Origin: an uncultured Candidatus Saccharibacteria bacterium
GTDB lineage: Bacteria > Patescibacteriota > Saccharimonadia > Saccharimonadales > Saccharimonadaceae
Length of the DNA stretch: 48,020 bases
Assembly (NCBI GenBank): GCA_946404685.1
Contig: CAMJEK010000002.1
Coordinates: forward strand, 1-48,020
Reading direction: 5' to 3'
The position numbers and the translations under genes are program-made. This document shows, in pieces, positions 24,190-32,649 of the stretch (within the stretch, counting starts at the first letter, position 1; each line of letters opens with the position of its first letter). The notes under the pieces are model-generated. The model was not told the origin of the DNA and did not search any database. It was given only the letters and a program-made list of their open reading frames with translations.

Positions 24190-24645
24190 ATGGAACAGAA
24201 GTTTCGAATCGGGGATAGCAAAGTTCTAGAAAGCCGCGAGACCGTCGACGGCAAGATGATTCGTAGGCGCCGTGAGTCGCCTGATGGCCATCGCTTTACG
24301 ACTTATGAGCGTATTGAAATGCCGCCACTAACTGTTCTAAAACGTAGTGGTAACAAAGAAATCTTTGACCGCGATAAGCTCCATATGGCAGTAAAACGTA
24401 GTGTCGGGAAGTTCTTTAATTCGGAAATTGAAATTGAGAACGTAATCAACAAGGTTGTTGATGCGCTGTATGGTCTTGGAAAAGACGAAGTATCCTCGAC
24501 TCAGATTGGGGAAGCAGTGCTTGACGTTCTTGCTGGCATTAATGAAGTTGCCTATGTGCGCTTTGCTAGTGTGTTCCAGGAATTTAAAACGCTTGATGAT
24601 TTTGAAGAGATTCTTCGTAAACAAAAGGAAAAGAGAGGAAAATAA
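24190..24645 (+). CDS. nrdR: NrdR-like repressor without the zinc ribbon cysteines
   Basis: 151 residues from the ATG at 24190, which has GGGAGG 7 nt upstream; the track start TTG at 24184 is one base from that site and is not plausible. Family landmarks are all present: KVLESRETVDGKMIRRRRE, RFTTYERIE, the ATP-cone domain (PLTVLKRSGNKEIFDRDKL) and EVAYVRFASVFQEFK. The four Cys of the N-terminal zinc ribbon are gone (the usual CPxC is replaced by MEQKF; the usual RECxxC reads RESPDG). NrdR represses ribonucleotide reductase genes by sensing ATP/dATP. Whether this form binds DNA is unclear. Follows ftsZ in the same direction. Confidence 0.9.
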   Translation: MEQKFRIGDSKVLESRETVDGKMIRRRRESPDGHRFTTYERIEMPPLTVLKRSGNKEIFDRDKLHMAVKRSVGKFFNSEIEIENVINKVVDALYGLGKDEVSSTQIGEAVLDVLAGINEVAYVRFASVFQEFKTLDDFEEILRKQKEKRGK

Positions 24646-24647
24646 AA

Positions 24648-24905
24648 ATGGCCAGGGTGGTTTGTGTTTGTCGAGAGGGGATGGACTATTCACGTTCAAC
24701 ATTTGATTTTTTGGAGGATTTTTATCGCAAAACCGGAAAACAGATTGAGGTTTTGGATCCGGACCGAGAAGATGGGTTTTGCAGGGCGTATGATGTTGTA
24801 GAATATCCAACGATTTTGGCACTAGACAATAACGGCAAGGTGTTAGCGAGCTGGAGGGGGAAGGAAATGCCGTTAATTGATGAAGTAAACTATTATTTGA
24901 TTTAA
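24648..24905 (+). CDS. Thioredoxin-fold protein lacking CxxC
   Basis: 85 residues. An early strand (RVVCVCREGMDYS), a helix, then DVVEYPTILALDNNGKVLASWRG, which matches the cis-Pro strand and beta hairpin of thioredoxins. The usual CxxC site position reads EGMDYS, so there is no redox-active pair. A GAGG site precedes the ATG and only 2 bases separate it from nrdR. It may bind a partner rather than exchange disulfides. Family assignment is by pattern only. Confidence 0.6.
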   Translation: MARVVCVCREGMDYSRSTFDFLEDFYRKTGKQIEVLDPDREDGFCRAYDVVEYPTILALDNNGKVLASWRGKEMPLIDEVNYYLI

Positions 24906-24933
24906 ATTTGTACTCAAGTAATAGCCTAAGCTC

Positions 24934-24962
24934 TTGATTCTCTATAGAGGTTATGCTATTAT
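24934..24962 (+). promoter_or_regulatory. Promoter of the BspA-like surface protein gene
   Basis: TTGATT, 17-nt spacer ending in TTATGC, TATTAT; leader of about 34 nt with AAGGG before the ATG. Confidence 0.65.
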
Positions 24963-25002
24963 TTTTGTAGAGTGATGGAGCATAATTTTAAGAAGGGAAA
25001 TT

Positions 25003-27747
25003 ATGCTTACCAAAATAAAAAATAACAACAAAACCAGAATGATGGCCGCTGCGCTGGTCTTTTTGGTTTCAATTATTATTCCGAGCGCCGCTTTTGCGGA
25101 ACCAGGTGTATCAATTACGGATGCACAATGTACAAATACGTTTCAGGGTTCTGAACGTACAGACTTCAACATTACTGTTGATGGTCTTAACATTTTGACT
25201 GACGATGTTAAGTTTGAAGCTGTTGGCGATAAACTTGTTTGTTCTATTACTATTAACAACAATACGGACGACATTGTCGAGGTAAATTCGAATTCTGCTG
25301 CCTCTTTGTCGAATGACCACATTTCTCATAGCCTCACTTCGAGCACTGGGAATACGATTGATATAGATGCCTTTAAAACCTTCATCTATACAGTCCAATA
25401 CGTAGCTCCGTATACTGAGACTCAAACCTTCAATAATACTCTTGAAATTAAACTTACGGCTGATGATGTAGCAGTTCCAAATACTGGTACTATGACGACG
25501 CCAGAAACTGATGGAAAGGAAATCGTTAATATTGCCGAAACTGTTGCAATTGTCTTTGGTGTTGTAGCTTTGGTTGCACTCGTGATGAAGAAGTCTAGAA
25601 GACAAGTTGTTTCTTTTGCGGCTCTTTCAGTCCTGGCTTTGTCTGCCGCTAAGTTCTCAGCCAACGCCCTTCATGTTGCGACTGTGACGGTGAGTAATAA
25701 AATTATTGTCAGTATGGAGACCCTGGAGCCGTATACGGATGTTGATGTTTCTGAGCTATATACTCTTACATCGAACATACTGGATAATGGGTATGACAAT
25801 GAGAGATTCCCGTACAACGTGTATGCCGTGCCTTCTACATCGAATAATATTGATGTTTCTTCAGGCGACTTCGTAAGTAATGAGGTCACCTTCCTTATCG
25901 ATCATGTTAATGCTTATAACCAATATCTTATTGATCTAACGAATAATGGTAGTACGGATGCTATGTATGTGGGGGCCCCGGTCATTACAGGTCTTACGGA
26001 TGAGCAAAAAGAATTCATCCAGGTTGTTGCTACTTATGAATTTGGTACACCAATGCAGAGGGGCGATTTGATTCGTCCTGGCGAAATGAAACGGGTTCTT
26101 GTACGTGTCAAATATAAAGATGGTTACAGTGGGCCATTCCATACTGGCGAAGCGATTTCATTTAACCTTGAGTTCCCGTTCGTGAAGGCTAACTATTCTG
26201 CTAAGGAGGTGAATGATGGTGCAGGATGGTTAAACATGAGACTTAGTTCGGCGCCTATGGTTAGGACTCCAGACAATATTACCTATTATGATTCCAGAAG
26301 AGTTAAACGTATTGAAAGCTATAACCCGCAATTCTCGAATCCGAGGAGTGATGGCGTAATAGTATCGTTCCAGGCGGCGGATGAGCTAGATCTTAGTAAC
26401 GCCGTGGAAATGGATTCTGGCGAAAAGATTGAAGATTTGTCCATTATGCAGGACGGTTCTGTTGTTGCGTGGATTGAACTGAATGAAGATGGGGAAGATT
26501 ACGATGGCCCATATAGTGATAAAAAATTCTATGACTACTATGTCTATTCTAAAACTGGCTCTGTGGTTGTAGATAATTGTGACTATCTCTTTAGAGAAAC
26601 GTTTTCTTACGTCAATAAAATGGATTTGCATGGTTTTGATTTGAGTCGCTGTACGAGTGCGCATTTTATGCTTTCTGGTGTTGGTTATAGTGTTGATGGT
26701 TCAGTTCAGACTCCGTTCGTGATTGATATGGGTGACTGGACTGGCGAAAATCTGTATTATTCTGATGATTTGTTCCTCCGCGCAGGGAATGGTAACACAG
26801 TTAGTGCTGAGATCAGATTTTCAGAAAATTGGAACCCAATTAATTTGACCCATGCCTCGTATATGTTCCATGAATTTGGTAGCCATGCTGCGACCGTCAC
26901 GGTTAATACGGAGGGTTGGCGTCTCAGCAACCTTATCGATGCTAGCTTTATGTATGCGGATATTGGCGAATATAATCCAGATGGTACAGTTGTTGTCAAA
27001 GCTAAGAATATGTATATGCCAAGAGTTAAGAACTTGAGCAATGCATTCTATGACGTTGGTGGATATGCACATGCTAAGCATGTAAATATTGATGCGGCCG
27101 GCTGGGAGTATGGCAACGTTCAGTCGATGTATAAAATGTTTGCTAATACCTGTACCGGTTCTGGGCGCTACACGGATGCGACATGTGATGTAAAGTTTGA
27201 TCTTAAGACTCATGGCATTACTGATTTTTCCGATATGTTTAGCTGTACCGGTATGATGATTGGCGGGGAAGGGTTTAACTTTGACGAATTTGATACATCG
27301 GCCGCTACAAATATGGATAGGCTATTCTATCAAGTGGATGTTAAAGCGCTTGCTGACAGTGGTGCGCTTAGCAAGATCGACTCGACGAATGTTACCAGTA
27401 TGGACTCCATGTTCTATATCCTGTCTAATATTACTAATGCAGAGACGGTTACATTAGATATGTCATCATTTGACACTTCGGATGTAACGAAGATGGCATA
27501 CTTCCTTTCTGGAATCGGAGGCGTAAAGAATCTCATTATCGACATGTCGAGCTTTGACTTTGGTAGTGTCACTGATCTTCCGTCTGGCCCATACACTAAA
27601 TTGATCAAATTACCATCCGGAATAGATAGCATATTGATCTATGTGAAGGATCAGGCAGCAAAAGATTTCGTTATGGCCAATAGTGGAATTGAAGGCGACT
27701 ACGGCGGCTATACTAGCTTCACTGATGATCAGGTCGTAATCAAGTAG
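25003..27747 (+). CDS. Large exported protein with BspA-like (DUF285) repeats and an internal PNTG-membrane-basic segment
   Basis: 914 residues. A signal peptide (about 1-31, ending AAFAEP) leads into a beta-rich domain of about 125 residues, then VPNTG (about 158-162), a membrane helix (about 180-197) and KKSRR. Directly after this comes a second signal-peptide-like stretch (QVVSFAALSVLALS to SANA, about 201-222). The rest (223-914) is a large domain whose last 180 residues contain DUF285/BspA-type repeats: FDTSAATNMDRLFYQ, STNVTSMDSMFYIL, FDTSDVTKMAYFL. Such repeats occur on surface proteins of mucosal bacteria. The architecture reads as two exported proteins joined end to end. A terminator hairpin follows. 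Confidence 0.8.
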   Translation: MLTKIKNNNKTRMMAAALVFLVSIIIPSAAFAEPGVSITDAQCTNTFQGSERTDFNITVDGLNILTDDVKFEAVGDKLVCSITINNNTDDIVEVNSNSAASLSNDHISHSLTSSTGNTIDIDAFKTFIYTVQYVAPYTETQTFNNTLEIKLTADDVAVPNTGTMTTPETDGKEIVNIAETVAIVFGVVALVALVMKKSRRQVVSFAALSVLALSAAKFSANALHVATVTVSNKIIVSMETLEPYTDVDVSELYTLTSNILDNGYDNERFPYNVYAVPSTSNNIDVSSGDFVSNEVTFLIDHVNAYNQYLIDLTNNGSTDAMYVGAPVITGLTDEQKEFIQVVATYEFGTPMQRGDLIRPGEMKRVLVRVKYKDGYSGPFHTGEAISFNLEFPFVKANYSAKEVNDGAGWLNMRLSSAPMVRTPDNITYYDSRRVKRIESYNPQFSNPRSDGVIVSFQAADELDLSNAVEMDSGEKIEDLSIMQDGSVVAWIELNEDGEDYDGPYSDKKFYDYYVYSKTGSVVVDNCDYLFRETFSYVNKMDLHGFDLSRCTSAHFMLSGVGYSVDGSVQTPFVIDMGDWTGENLYYSDDLFLRAGNGNTVSAEIRFSENWNPINLTHASYMFHEFGSHAATVTVNTEGWRLSNLIDASFMYADIGEYNPDGTVVVKAKNMYMPRVKNLSNAFYDVGGYAHAKHVNIDAAGWEYGNVQSMYKMFANTCTGSGRYTDATCDVKFDLKTHGITDFSDMFSCTGMMIGGEGFNFDEFDTSAATNMDRLFYQVDVKALADSGALSKIDSTNVTSMDSMFYILSNITNAETVTLDMSSFDTSDVTKMAYFLSGIGGVKNLIIDMSSFDFGSVTDLPSGPYTKLIKLPSGIDSILIYVKDQAAKDFVMANSGIEGDYGGYTSFTDDQVVIK

Positions 27748-27753
27748 TTCCAC

Positions 27754-27782
27754 TTGAATAACTCGCTTATGCGCGGTAAAAT
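27754..27782 (+). promoter_or_regulatory. Promoter of the FISUMP gene, inside a terminator hairpin
   Basis: TTGAAT, 17-nt spacer, TAAAAT. The spacer is the left arm of the hairpin at 27760-27797 and the -10 lies in its loop. The expected start of transcription is near 27790, only about 10-13 nt before the start codon. Confidence 0.5.
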
Positions 27783-27799
27783 TAGCATAAGCGAGTTTT
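27760..27799 (+). terminator. Terminator of the BspA-like gene
   Basis: Perfect 13-bp stem AACTCGCTTATGC / GCATAAGCGAGTT with a 12-nt loop, followed by a short TT extension that abuts the next ATG. Confidence 0.7.
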
Positions 27800-29518
27800 A
27801 TGATGAAAAAAATAGGTCAGCTATTGATTTTAGGATTAGTCCTGTCCTTTGTCGGGGCTGATTCTGCATGGGCGGATCCGTCTTCGACTATTGATATTGA
27901 AGTTACAACGACACTTAGTCTCTCGCTCAGCCAGACTTTAGTTAATTTTAATTTATCGTCTGGTAGCTTCATGACGAGAAATATTTCTATTACCGGCATG
28001 ACTAATAGTCCGGCCGGATACAGCATTAGTGTCAGGCCAACTGGGGAGACGGCTGGACTTAAACATAGCAGAGCCTCGGTTAGTGCGGTGATCCCGACGC
28101 TAGATGCGCCTGCTTTGGTGGCAGATTTTCCGGACAGTGGTTGGGGATATTCCGGAGAGGACACCGTGACAACTTATAATCCGTTTTCTACCGAGAATAC
28201 AAATGTTTTTGTGACGGGCGAGCACGGCCAGGCGACACACAAGTTTACGATTGGTATTGGTGTCGGCGAAGAGCTTCCGGCGGGTGTTTATTCAAATGAG
28301 TTGATGTTTACGATGGTGGGGAACATACCGCCAGAACCGGAACCGGCGGGAACGCAGGGCGGAAGCATTAATGAGCCTGGTGGCTCGAATGCTGGGCGTG
28401 TTTATGCGGCTAATTCGCTCGAGAGAGCCTTCGAGATTGCTTATGTGAAGGCAAGGAAACCAGTATATATTGAGGATAGTTCCGCCACGCTTGGTTGGCG
28501 TCCAATGACGGATACTGACGATGCTTCTGATAAGGAAATCCGCTTTGCGATTCAGGATATTGGTTTGACGTTTGAAGAGAATGATACGACGAAAGACGTC
28601 TGCGCTTGGGTTACCGATGGTACGGAAGCAAAGCTGTTGGATCTTAGGGACGGTAAGTCTTATTGGGTGGCTAAGCTTCAGGATGGTCATTGTTGGATGA
28701 CTCAGAACCTAGACTATAACATCGTTGCTGGAGTTCCAATCACTTCAGAAACGACAAACCTGAAACAATTCGGAGTTGGCGCATATACAACAGAAAACGG
28801 ATATGCCCAGGATGCAGCAACAGGAGTTATTTCTTGGACGCCAGCAAGCGGTGCGGGCACAATCGATGCTCAAGCTGCGGCTGCTGGAAATAGCTATGGG
28901 TTTATTACTGGATGGGCGGGCAGTTATTATGTTCCGGCCTCTGCGGATCCGGGTGATTGGTATTGGAAGAGCCAACCATTCTATCAGTCATCGGTTTGCG
29001 ATACTGCGAGTTGTAATTATCTTGCTAAGTCAAACGAACTCTATGCTACCTATTTTTCGGAAACTCCGAGTGCTGCGACAAATAACGAACACGGGCATGT
29101 GGGCAACTATTACGACTGGACAGCCGCTATCGCTACAAATGATTCTACAGTCTATGATGCGGCTACAAATATAATCGATAATCCGGGGAATTCAATCTGT
29201 CCTAAAGGTTGGAGGCTTCCTATTGGCTCAAACATAACTACTGGCGAGAATATGAATGAATTTATGCGCCTAATAAATCTTTATAATGGCGGGCTTACTA
29301 CTAGTAGCGAAAGCATTGAGGGGGCTCCGCTATACGTGGTTCGAGCTGGCGGCATTGGAAGTGGTAGATTATACTCTGCAGGGAACAATGGCCAATACTG
29401 GTCTTCAACTCTCAGTAGTGGATCTCACGTTTACGAGTTGTTCTTTACCTCAGGGCGTGTAGCTGCGTCTGATTCTACTCGGGATTTCGGGTATTCAGTG
29501 CGTTGTGTATCTGAATAG
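27800..29518 (+). CDS. Exported protein with a FISUMP-like domain
   Basis: 572 residues from the first of two adjacent Met codons (27800 or 27803). Signal peptide about 1-26 (ending SAWADP). Residues about 27-175 form a beta-rich domain with a Thr/Ser/Leu-rich start (TTTLSLSLSQTLVNFNLSSG); a PEPEPAG linker follows. The rest carries the Fibrobacter major paralogous (FISUMP) signature: GKSYWVAKLQDGHCWMTQNL, CPKGWRLP, YWSSTLSSG and the closing YSVRCVSE. Such domains are extracellular and of unknown function, possibly adhesins. There is no membrane helix or sorting signal at the C-terminus, so it is probably released or held non-covalently. It has little leader and no clear Shine-Dalgarno. Confidence 0.8.
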   Translation: MMKKIGQLLILGLVLSFVGADSAWADPSSTIDIEVTTTLSLSLSQTLVNFNLSSGSFMTRNISITGMTNSPAGYSISVRPTGETAGLKHSRASVSAVIPTLDAPALVADFPDSGWGYSGEDTVTTYNPFSTENTNVFVTGEHGQATHKFTIGIGVGEELPAGVYSNELMFTMVGNIPPEPEPAGTQGGSINEPGGSNAGRVYAANSLERAFEIAYVKARKPVYIEDSSATLGWRPMTDTDDASDKEIRFAIQDIGLTFEENDTTKDVCAWVTDGTEAKLLDLRDGKSYWVAKLQDGHCWMTQNLDYNIVAGVPITSETTNLKQFGVGAYTTENGYAQDAATGVISWTPASGAGTIDAQAAAAGNSYGFITGWAGSYYVPASADPGDWYWKSQPFYQSSVCDTASCNYLAKSNELYATYFSETPSAATNNEHGHVGNYYDWTAAIATNDSTVYDAATNIIDNPGNSICPKGWRLPIGSNITTGENMNEFMRLINLYNGGLTTSSESIEGAPLYVVRAGGIGSGRLYSAGNNGQYWSSTLSSGSHVYELFFTSGRVAASDSTRDFGYSVRCVSE

Positions 29519-29544
29519 GCTGTGGGTGCTGGAAAAATTGGAGA

Positions 29545-29562
29545 AAATATGCTATATATAAT
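29545..29562 (+). promoter_or_regulatory. Promoter region of ileS
   Basis: AATATGCTATATATAAT, with -10 TATAAT at 29557-29562. It forms part of a perfect 10-bp inverted repeat GCTATATATA-A-TATATATAGC (29551-29571). No strong -35. Confidence 0.5.
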
Positions 29563-29573
29563 ATATATAGCGT

Positions 29574-29731
29574 TTGAGTGGTTATCAGCCACGAGCTGGC
29601 GAAAGAACGGTTTTCCTAGTAGAATCGCCCGTGAATCTGCGTAAAAGACGAATTAAGGGCCGAGTAATCGGAAATTGGATGGTACCGCTCCGCATGAGTT
29701 CCAATGGTAAAACATTGGATTTTTTAATATA
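29574..29731 (+). promoter_or_regulatory. T-box riboswitch controlling ileS
   Basis: The leader contains the T-box core ATGGTACCGC at 29679-29688 (family UGGNACCGCG; the U at the N position pairs with the A discriminator of tRNA-Ile). The antiterminator pairs ATTGG (29674-29678) with CCAAT (29701-29705). The same CCAAT begins a terminator, CCAATG-gtaaaa-CATTGG then ATTTTTT (29701-29725), so the two folds exclude each other. Upstream are a short stem GTGG-TTATCAG-CCAC with ATC (Ile codon) at 29584-29586 as candidate specifier, and a CCGA-GTAA-TCGG hairpin (29660-29671) in the stem III position. Uncharged tRNA-Ile should allow read-through into ileS. Confidence 0.88.
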
Positions 29732-29742
29732 AAGGAGAAACC

Positions 29743-32646
29743 ATGAAATACAAGTCCGGTGAAAGACGCAGGGCGATCGAATATGAAAAAGCCCTCGTGG
29801 AGTGGTGGAAAGAGAATCGCTGCTTCGAGAAGTCGGTCGAGAATCGTCCGATTGATAATTCGTATGTTTTTTATGACGGACCTCCGTTTATTACTGGTAA
29901 TCCACATCATGGAACGTTGCTTTCTTCAATCGTGAAGGATGCGGTGCCACGTTTCTGGACGATGCGCGGAAAGCGCGTTGAACGTCGTTGGGGTTGGGAT
30001 TGTCATGGTCTCCCAGCTGAAAACTTCGTTGAAAAACAACTTGGCATCACGGATCGTCGCGACATTGGTACGAAGATTTCTCTTGAAAGCTATATTTTGA
30101 AAGCGCGTGAGTCGATGGTGGCAAATTCAGAGACTTGGCGCGGCACGATTGACCGTATTGGACGTTGGGTTGATTTTGATAATTGCTACCGCACCATGAA
30201 CAAAGATTTTATGGAATCGGTATGGTGGGCATTCAAGACTTTGTATGAAAAGGGGAAGATCTATGAAGGCCGTAAGGTTTTGATGTATGATACAAAGTTT
30301 GCGACACCTGTTTCGAAGGCTGAAGTTACGATGGATAATGACGCCTATCAGGTGGTGACGGATCCAAGCGCCTATGTGAAGTTTAAAGCAACGGATGAGG
30401 ATTATTATTTCCTCGCCTGGACGACAACGCCATGGACTTTGCCGGCCAATATGTGTCTGGCGGTTAATCCGGAAATGGATTATGGGGTTTATGAGGTTGA
30501 AGGCGACAAACTCGTGGTTGCGCTTGAGCGTGCTAAAGTTTTGTTCCCAGATCTTAAGCCAGTGGTGGCTTATAAAGGTACGGCACTTGTGGGGAAGAAA
30601 TATGAACCAATTCTGCCAGTAGCAGACAGCTTGTTTGATCTTGGTCTTAGAGGTGAAGATGGAACGATGCGCCGTGATGAGACTTATACGGTGCTTGCTG
30701 GCGATTTTGTGTCTTCTGAAAATGGTACCGGAATTGTGCATATCGCGCCGGCCTATGGTGAAGATGACTACGCTTTGGTGCAGAAGCATGCCGTGGACTT
30801 TGTAGATTGTCTTGACGAGAACGGCTATTACTTGCCAGAGATGAGGAAGACTTTGAACGACCTTGGCGTCCGCGACACGGACGAAAATGGTATTCAAGTT
30901 TGGGCGGGAAATAAGTTTATTGCGAAGGTGCTTGAGGAGAGGGGAATCATCTTTAAGATTGAATATATTCAGCACGAATATCCGTTTAACCCTCGCTCGA
31001 AGGAACGCATTATCTATCGTGCATTCCCAAGCTGGTTCTTTGATGTTGATGGCAGCAAGAGCCTGATGCTTGAAGAGAACGAGAATATTAACTGGTTCCC
31101 AGAATACTTGAAGCATGGTCGCTTTGCGAAGAACATTGAGGCGGCGCCAGATTGGAACCTCTCGCGCGATCGTTTCTGGGCTACGGCAATGCCGGTCTGG
31201 AAGGGTGATAAAGGTTCGGTTAAGGTGGTGGGCTCTTACGATGAGCTTTATGAGCTATCTGGAGTACGTCTTGAAGACTATCACCGCCCATGGGTGGATG
31301 AAATCGAATTTGATATCGATGGCGAGCATTTTAAACGCATTGAGAAGGTTTTGGACTGCTGGTTTGAGTCTGGTTCGATGCCGTTTGCGCAGCTTCACTA
31401 TCCTTTTGAAAATAAAGAGAAATTCGAGCAGAACTATCCGGCAGATTTTATCGTAGAATATGTGGGGCAGGTGCGTGCATGGTTCTATTATGTTCATTGC
31501 GTGAATACGGCGCTATTTGGTCATAATGCGTATAAAAACGTGATTACGACTGGTACGCTGGCTGGAAATGATGGTCGCAAGATGAGTAAGTCACTAGGGA
31601 ACTATACGGATCCAAACGAATTGATGGATAAATATTCGGCTGATTCGCTACGCTTCCTTTTGCTTAGCTCGCCAGTTCTTGCTGGTGAAGACTTTGCGCT
31701 GCTTGATAAGGATGTTTCGGATACGGCGCGCAAGCTTTCGATGATTTGGAACGTGTATGATTTCTTCACGACGTATGCCGAGGTTGAGGGGTGGGATTCT
31801 GAAAATGCCAAGTTGGAACTGAAGAATCCACTCGACGCTTGGATTGTGTCTAGAGTTTATCAACTCCGTGACGAGATTACGGACGGGATGGAGAAATATG
31901 ATATCCCGACGGCAGTTTCTGGAATCTTGCCATTTGTTGATGATTTGTCGAACTGGTTTGTACGTCGTTCACGTCGTCGTTTTTCGAAGAATGATGATGC
32001 TGCTGACAAGGAAGAGGCATTCTCGACTTTGTATTTCGTCTTGGTGTATTTGAGCAAAATTATTGCACCGTTCGTGCCATTCCTCGCAGAGGAGTTGTAT
32101 CAAAAAATGACTCAGAGCGGCGAGTCGGTCCATCTTTTGGACTGGCCAGAAGCTGGTGCGATTAATACTGAGGTACTCGAGGAAATGTCCCGCACACGCG
32201 AGATTATCACCGAGGGACTTGCCCTTCGTATGCAGAAGTCTGATACTGAAGAACAAATTAAAGTTCGTCAGCCACTATCCGAGATTACATATGGTGGGGA
32301 AAAGCTTTCGGAGTTCTATGAAGGTATCATTGCGGATGAAGTGAACGTTAAAAAAGTTACTCATGCGGATGTAGTTTCTTTGAACAAAGAGCTTACGCCA
32401 GAACTGTTGGACGAGGGGTATACGCGTGAGTTGATCCGTGCCGTTCAGAATGCTCGTAAGAATGCTGGGCTCAACATGAATGACCATATATTATTATCTG
32501 TGTCCTGCAAGGTGCCAGAAGCGTTTTCTGACATGTTCATGGCGGAAGTGTTGGCGGATAGCGTGTCTGATAATGGTAACTATTCGTATGATGAGATCGT
32601 GAAGGTGAATGGGGAAAACGTCACGGTGTCGCTTGAAAGAGCGTAA
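29743..32646 (+). CDS. ileS: Isoleucyl-tRNA synthetase, type 2 (eukaryote-like)
   Basis: 967 residues. The start of the catalytic domain (YVFYDGPPFITGNPHHG, then RRWGWDCHGLPAE) matches type 2 IleRS, the class of eukaryotes and of mupirocin-resistant bacterial copies. The HIGH position reads HHGT (about 58-61) instead of HYGH. The editing domain lies in the middle (about 200-400, with WTTTPWTLPANMCL), KMSKS is intact (GRKMSKSLGNYTDP, about 613-617), and an anticodon-binding domain and C-terminal segment follow. Charges tRNA-Ile. AAGGAG is 6 nt before the ATG. Controlled by the T-box upstream. Confidence 0.96.
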   Translation: MKYKSGERRRAIEYEKALVEWWKENRCFEKSVENRPIDNSYVFYDGPPFITGNPHHGTLLSSIVKDAVPRFWTMRGKRVERRWGWDCHGLPAENFVEKQLGITDRRDIGTKISLESYILKARESMVANSETWRGTIDRIGRWVDFDNCYRTMNKDFMESVWWAFKTLYEKGKIYEGRKVLMYDTKFATPVSKAEVTMDNDAYQVVTDPSAYVKFKATDEDYYFLAWTTTPWTLPANMCLAVNPEMDYGVYEVEGDKLVVALERAKVLFPDLKPVVAYKGTALVGKKYEPILPVADSLFDLGLRGEDGTMRRDETYTVLAGDFVSSENGTGIVHIAPAYGEDDYALVQKHAVDFVDCLDENGYYLPEMRKTLNDLGVRDTDENGIQVWAGNKFIAKVLEERGIIFKIEYIQHEYPFNPRSKERIIYRAFPSWFFDVDGSKSLMLEENENINWFPEYLKHGRFAKNIEAAPDWNLSRDRFWATAMPVWKGDKGSVKVVGSYDELYELSGVRLEDYHRPWVDEIEFDIDGEHFKRIEKVLDCWFESGSMPFAQLHYPFENKEKFEQNYPADFIVEYVGQVRAWFYYVHCVNTALFGHNAYKNVITTGTLAGNDGRKMSKSLGNYTDPNELMDKYSADSLRFLLLSSPVLAGEDFALLDKDVSDTARKLSMIWNVYDFFTTYAEVEGWDSENAKLELKNPLDAWIVSRVYQLRDEITDGMEKYDIPTAVSGILPFVDDLSNWFVRRSRRRFSKNDDAADKEEAFSTLYFVLVYLSKIIAPFVPFLAEELYQKMTQSGESVHLLDWPEAGAINTEVLEEMSRTREIITEGLALRMQKSDTEEQIKVRQPLSEITYGGEKLSEFYEGIIADEVNVKKVTHADVVSLNKELTPELLDEGYTRELIRAVQNARKNAGLNMNDHILLSVSCKVPEAFSDMFMAEVLADSVSDNGNYSYDEIVKVNGENVTVSLERA

Positions 32647-32649
32647 AGG

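Noticed and set aside
30127-31116. 329-residue ORF on the minus strand inside ileS
   Set aside because: ileS is certain in the opposite direction with all motifs; the antisense translation has no recognisable domain, no promoter and no ribosome site. It is a shadow of biased codon use.
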